Shown: positions 59,311-64,000 of the stretch, piece by piece
Layout: every line of letters starts with the position of its first letter
How positions within the stretch are numbered: position 1 is the stretch's first letter
DNA from: Nymphaea colorata
Taxonomy: Eukaryota; Streptophyta; Magnoliopsida; Nymphaeales; Nymphaeaceae
Direction of reading: 5' to 3'
DNA length: 64,000 bases
NCBI RefSeq assembly: GCF_008831285.2
Contig: NC_045144.1
Coordinates: forward strand, 15,425,858 to 15,489,857
The notes under the pieces: generated by a model
Database searches by the model: none
What the model saw: the letters and a program-made list of their open reading frames with translations, nothing else
What the model was told of the DNA's origin: nothing
Position numbers and translations under genes: made by a program

Positions 59311-59643
59311 GTCACCAAAGTGCAGGGTGTGGGTGCGGGTGTCGGAACGGCACATCTCAAAAAATTTAGGTGCGGCGGTGGTATTTTTTTATTATTATTA
59401 TTATTAATTTATTATATATATAACAAAATAAGCATATTATTACAATTTAGTTATTAATGTACATAACATACTTGAATGATTTGTATTGCACAGAAAAATA
59501 TCAAAACAACATGTTATATAAGTAATTTAGTAATTTGACATTATAACTGGGCTCGGGTGTGAATCGAAGCCGCACCCATGTCTGGTGCGCACCCGACTCG
59601 ATGCGGACTCTGGTGCGGCAGTAAAATAGAAGAGTCTGGTGAC
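59311..59643. mobile_element. Probable 333-bp transposon insertion
   Basis: The spacer homologous to 44517-44985 is interrupted here. The inserted piece starts GTCACCAAAGTGCAGGGTG and ends AGAGTCTGGTGAC, giving inverted ends GTCACCA. Near the ends are GC-rich words (GGTGTGGGTGCGGGTGTCGG, CGCACCCGACTCG), with an AT-rich centre. Family not identified. Confidence 0.6.
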
Positions 59644-61959
59644 TTAGCAACAATCACTGTACAGCAAGTTCACATTTGCCAGATCTGCCCATTTATCCAT
59701 TTTTTCTCTTTTTCTTCACCTATGCACATGAGTAATATTGTAGAAGAATGTTTTACTAGAAAAATATTGGTGAGTTCAAAGAAATTTTGCAAGTTCAAGC
59801 TGCGGATTGATAAAAGATCAGTTGGAACCCAGTGATGTCTTTCTAAGCGAGCAGGGGGAGATTAATTGTAATTTTCCTGCTGAAGATCAAAACCTCCACC
59901 CAACTCTTCGTCTCTTATAGGTTGTTTGGCAAATAAAACACTTTGAAAGTGTTACATGAACATGCCTTAAAAATTAGGGGAGATTCATAGACACTTTTTA
60001 ATAGTGTTTCATAAATCTGCTTCAAAACTTTCCCATAAATTCATAGAACACTAACTAACTATTCCAATTACTAAATGGTCAACTTGTATGTGTACTTTGG
60101 TAGTCTCGTATTTGTAGCAAAGAGAGTTACCGTCATGAGGATCTGAAATAAAAACTGACTGTCTGCCAACTCCTACCCCCGTCCATATTATGCGAACCAC
60201 CACAGAAACCTGACCATGTTTTCAACTTGATGTCCTTTGTAATGTAAAAAACCGAATGACAGTTGTAGTTGCTGGACAGAACAGTCCAAAATTTTGGGGA
60301 TTGTAATTAATGGGCAGCAGATCTAAAAGGTTTGTTGTTTCTTGTGGACATGATTCCTTATGTGTGGCCAATAATGGACGGTGCCACTTCGTATGGGAAA
60401 GCTTTCCAACCACCAATGCTTACCATACTGAACAAAGCATGCCTATTGGCATCATATTCATATATGCAAAGAGACAGAGATGAAAGACTCAGACTCGTCC
60501 AGCCCCTTTGGAACACCGTGTTCGTCCCCTGACTTATTAGGGACCGACCCCACCCACAACACAAACACGTGCCGCCCATATATTCACAGCCCTGAGCTTA
60601 CCAAATCACTGCAGAATAAGCGCGCATGCATGTTGCAGGAGAAGCAATTCTATTCTAATATGCGGATACCTTGGTTCGTGTTGGGAGTCAAACACACCAC
60701 ACGTGTGCTTGGGACGGTGTGTTAATTCACCTTTGAACAAAGTGAGAGAATTGACTTTTCATTTTCCCATTTTGTTCTCGTACAAAAAAAGGTGTTTTCT
60801 TTTTTTTATCTTGTCAAGGACATTGTTGTAATTTCAAGCACCAGACCGAATCATGCAACCTAGGTAATATCATCACAAATCATAGCCACAAATATCGCAT
60901 TATTTTTTAGAATATGATGATATTAACTAAAAAATGAAGGAAATGAAAAAAAAAAGAGAAAATATCACAGCATTTTGGAAAAAATCGTTAAAAATCAATT
61001 TATCACGATTTTTTTATTTTTTTGTTATATCATTTTCTTTTTTTTTATCTTTTGTTTTTGTTTTATTTCATCTTGTTTTAGGCATTTAATGTGACCTCCT
61101 AAATTGAATGCGATGCTTATTAGTTTTTCACTTCTTGTATTGTAACTTAACATTTTGATTTTTTTTTATTTCTTCAAAAAAAACTCCAAAATTTTCAAGA
61201 AATTTTTTTAATAAAAACAACTTTCTTGAAAAATAGCAGAGAAAAACATCGCCAATAAGAGCCTATAAACGATAGTTGTGGCTATGTTAGCAATACAATA
61301 ATTTTGGGTAGGCATTTTAATTTTTGAGATAACTGATGAACGATGTAGATGTAACTATTAGTGATGTCAATATATCTGGTTCGGATGGAATATCAGATTG
61401 AACCTTTCTCAAAAAATCAGATATAAAAAAAAGATTGATTAAGAAATTCAATCAGATTCAGATTTAAGAAATGACATTTGATGTGATTCAAATATACATA
61501 AATAAATGTCCGATCGGATTCAAATTAGACTTCATTTCAAATGAAAGTCATATATTCAAAGTTCTTACACATTGAAAATCGGCCAAATTCAGTTCAAAAT
61601 TAGGATACGAATGTAAAAGACAGATTTGGATTGGATTTAGATTCTAAAATTAGATTTTGCATTTAGATCCACATATCACTTATCTTTCTCAAAATTTAAA
61701 TCTAAATTTGAATCCGAACATGTGAGTATAAAAAAAAAAGACACATATGATTAAAGGCATATCCAAGTTAAATATGATCCATTTGACATGGCTAGTAGCT
61801 ATCCAACCAATGTTAAAGCAGCCCATGTGATCCATGATAACTTATCAGAACTGCGCCAATATCCTTGCAACGTACCGATGTTGTCGGGCCTCTATACGCA
61901 TTTGCAACTTGAGCCGATCCATTTTCCCAAGTCCAAACGTAAGTGGGAGAGGAGAACTG
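59644..61959. other. Spacer upstream of LHCB1 copy 6
   Basis: The stretch 59644-59810 continues the 44800-44985 homology, 60150-60380 matches 46870-47080, and 60325-60612 matches 50625-50930. About 60630-60720 carries the GGTTCGTG...GGACGGTGTG unit seen at 48000, and 61300-61700 is the AT-rich class A upstream repeat. About 60870-61260 is a very A/T-rich stretch with inverted AAAAAATCG/CGATTTTTT words. No gene. Confidence 0.6.
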
Positions 61960-62119
61960 CACATGTGGGGCCCGCGATATCAGGAAAATATTGGCCTCTG
62001 GATTGACAAGAACCACACAAAATCAAGAGGAACCAATCACAACCAAGATATTGATTTCATTGGATGATGTACGCAGAACGGCTAGCATCCTCACTTTCCT
62101 CTCCACAGCGTGTATAAAT
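61960..62119 (+). promoter_or_regulatory. LHCB1: Class A promoter of LHCB1 copy 6
   Basis: CACATG (61960) at the G-box position, CCAAT at 62033 and ATTGG at 62059 (26 nt apart), TATAAAT at 62113-62119. Closest to copy 3, sharing CTCCACAGCGTGTATAAATC. Confidence 0.75.
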
Positions 62120-62209
62120 CCAACGCCAGGACTCAGCCAACTTCAAGCGCTCTCACTCAGCCCATTCATCGCCCGCCAATCTTGGATCTACCCTCACCCA
62201 CATCCAAAC

Positions 62210-63007
62210 ATGGCCACCATGGCACTCTCCTCTCCTACCTTCGCCGGCCGGGCTGTCAACGTTGCCCCCTCCTCCTCCGACCTTCTCGGTGATGGCCGTG
62301 TCACAATGAGAAAGTCTGTTGCAAAGCCCAAGCCCGTCTCTTCTGGTAGCCCCTGGTATGGTCCAGACCGTGTTAAGTACCTCGGCCCCCTCTCCGGTGA
62401 AGCTCCTTCCTACCTCACCGGTGAATTTCCCGGTGACTATGGCTGGGACACCGCTGGCCTCTCGGCTGACCCAGAGACCTTTGCCAAGAACAGGGAGCTC
62501 GAAGTGATCCATGCCAGGTGGGCTATGTTGGGTGCACTTGGGTGTGTCTTCCCAGAGTTGCTTGCTAGGAACGGAGTCAAGTTTGGGGAGGCTGTCTGGT
62601 TCAAAGCCGGTGCTCAGATTTTCAGTGAGGGAGGACTTGACTACTTGGGCAACCCCAGCTTGATCCATGCTCAGAGCATCCTAGCCATCTGGGCTACACA
62701 GGTCATTCTCATGGGTGCGGTTGAGGGGTATCGCATTGCTGGTGGACCACTCGGTGAGGTGACCGACCCACTGTACCCAGGTGGTAGCTTTGACCCACTG
62801 GGTTTGGCCGATGACCCTGAGGCATTTGCAGAGTTGAAGGTGAAGGAGATCAAGAACGGCAGACTTGCCATGTTCTCCATGTTTGGGTTCTTTGTTCAGG
62901 CCATTGTGACCGGCAAGGGTCCATTGGAAAACCTGGCAGACCACTTGGCCGACCCAGTCAACAACAACGCCTGGGCCTATGCCACCAACTTTGTCCCCGG
63001 CAAGTGA
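62210..63007 (+). CDS. LHCB1: LHCB1 copy 6
   Basis: Complete 265-codon intronless gene. Its three private changes (Phe11 for Leu, Val18 for Ile, Asp24 for Glu) all lie in the transit peptide. The first 80 bases also carry several synonymous differences, while the mature part equals the consensus. ATG 62210 (AACATGGCC) is aligned with copy 3; the open frame reaching back to 61943 is promoter sequence. Confidence 0.97.
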   Translation: MATMALSSPTFAGRAVNVAPSSSDLLGDGRVTMRKSVAKPKPVSSGSPWYGPDRVKYLGPLSGEAPSYLTGEFPGDYGWDTAGLSADPETFAKNRELEVIHARWAMLGALGCVFPELLARNGVKFGEAVWFKAGAQIFSEGGLDYLGNPSLIHAQSILAIWATQVILMGAVEGYRIAGGPLGEVTDPLYPGGSFDPLGLADDPEAFAELKVKEIKNGRLAMFSMFGFFVQAIVTGKGPLENLADHLADPVNNNAWAYATNFVPGK

Positions 63008-63810
63008 AGGACTCATTGAAACTCAAAATTGTAAATGTGAAACACTGTGATCTTTTTGGAATGTAAAATTGTACTCTGTTATTCAAAAAACAGAACAATT
63101 TTCTCGCATAATGTTACATTCAACAAATGTAGTGTTTGAATTCCCCCACAAAACGGACTTATTAATTGCCATTTGCATTTTGACATGCCTTGGAATTAGC
63201 CTGATTTAATATATGCAGATCCTGATCTCGATATAATATTATGCATGAGCTAAAATTTTAATGAGCGCCGGATAAATGGCCTCTGGCAATACAAGTATTT
63301 TGGTTCTCTTCAATGCCTCTGAGCACCAGATCTCCTTCAATTTAACAGTTTCAAACACTCTGTTGCACTGATCCATTGTTGGCAATGTTGTTTTTGCTGA
63401 TTGGAAGCTGGTAAGAGAAAATCTACTTCATATTGCAGGCACAGATTTGTATGGAGTTTAGTGCATTGTGATTGAGAGAACGCTAATTTAAGATGGTGGT
63501 TGCAGATCCTAATTGAGTTACCATACCACCAGTAAATGATTTGGATTTGCTATCTGGTTGGATCTTGATATGTTTATTTTATTCTGGTCACAATCATTCT
63601 CAGAACTGATACCAATTTTGGAGTCACAATCTGAGTCTGAATCTCAACAGGTTGAAGTTCTGGACTTCAAAATAGTTGCACCTAGTTAGATCCAACCTTA
63701 GCTTGTTTACTGAGGTCCAATTGGACTAGGCCCAGAGACATTCTTCTACAAACTCTTAAATTGAAGGAGGCCTGGTCAGTGTCCCTTGACTAAAATTTTC
63801 TGGTTGGGGC
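63008..63810. other. 3' flank and spacer after LHCB1 copy 6
   Basis: Homologous to 43113-43760 after copy 3 up to about 63680 (TTGATATGTTTATTTTATTC, TTTTGGAGTCACAATCTGAG). No gene. Confidence 0.65.
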
Positions 63811-63817
63811 ACTGTGA

Positions 63818-63844
63818 GATCATGCTGAGAGCATCCTGGCCATT
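63818..63844 (+). pseudogene. Tiny LHCB1 fragment next to a MITE end
   Basis: GATCATGCTGAGAGCATCCT followed by GGCCAT matches the helix C start of the intact genes (GATCCATGCTCAGAGCATCC) with one gap and one mismatch. The bases before it (TAAAATTTTCTGG...CACTG) match the MITE/pseudogene junction at 53347-53368, so both fragments share one junction. Confidence 0.55.
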
Positions 63845-63857
63845 AATTTTCAGGCAT

Positions 63858-64000
63858 GCCGAGGCAGAAAATTCTGTCTAAGAGGCACTAATTATAAATT
63901 TTAAAATTTTGAGGGGCGCTAATATATAAATAAAGGTTTATTTGAAATGACAACATAAACATAGGAATTTTATGTAAGTTTGTATGGGCAATTGCCCACG
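63858..64000 (-). mobile_element. hAT-like MITE, cut by the window edge
   Basis: It starts GAGGCAGAAAATTCTG, continues GAGGGGCGCTAATAT and ends at the window edge in GGGCAATTGCCCACG. It is the reverse orientation of the family at 33869-34042. Confidence 0.55.

Overview
The window is nuclear DNA of a flowering plant. It is AT-rich, retrotransposon- and MITE-laden, and carries an intact tandem array of type I light-harvesting chlorophyll a/b-binding protein genes (LHCB1). The sequence alone does not fix the species.

Layout. 1-1.65 kb: decayed LINE on the minus strand. 2.0-20.4 kb: a block framed by two inverted arms of about 2.2-2.8 kb whose inner parts carry CACTA-like transposon ends. Inside lie three phloem protein 2 (PP2/Nictaba-type lectin) sequences: one complete two-exon gene (9851-10687), one gene lacking a recognisable first exon (4873-5326) and one minus-strand relic (about 15.63-15.75 kb). 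20.9-24.9 kb: relic of an FLS2-like leucine-rich-repeat receptor kinase, then a plus-strand LINE 3' part. 24.9-32.35 kb: a broken Copia retrotransposon on the minus strand with both LTRs, a primer-binding site, gag and reverse transcriptase pieces, and several kilobases of nested sequence. 32.35-35.3 kb: gene-free spacer with a hAT-like MITE.

35.3-64 kb: the LHCB1 cluster, all on the plus strand. Six intact, intronless 265-codon genes start at 35516, 38951, 42315, 49253, 57250 and 62210. A 3'-half pseudogene lies at 53373-53670 and a tiny possible fragment at about 63.82 kb. The encoded proteins differ at only seven positions in total, none of them a known pigment ligand. Upstream regions fall into two unrelated classes. 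Class A (copies 1, 3, 4, 6) has a CCAAT / inverted CCAAT pair spaced exactly 26 nt. Class B (copies 2, 5 and the pseudogene) has a GATAAG I-box and a run of alternating TA as TATA box. Spacer segments recur between genes, so the array grew by segmental duplication with later exchange. Copy 2 joins a class B promoter and coding region to a class A 3' flank.

Together the six genes would supply the major trimeric LHCII antenna protein of photosystem II from at least two differently regulated promoter types. The spacers are hit by a 1.78-kb PIF/Harbinger-like element with TTA target duplication, a hAT MITE with a perfect 8-bp target duplication, and further MITEs, one of them inside the pseudogene.
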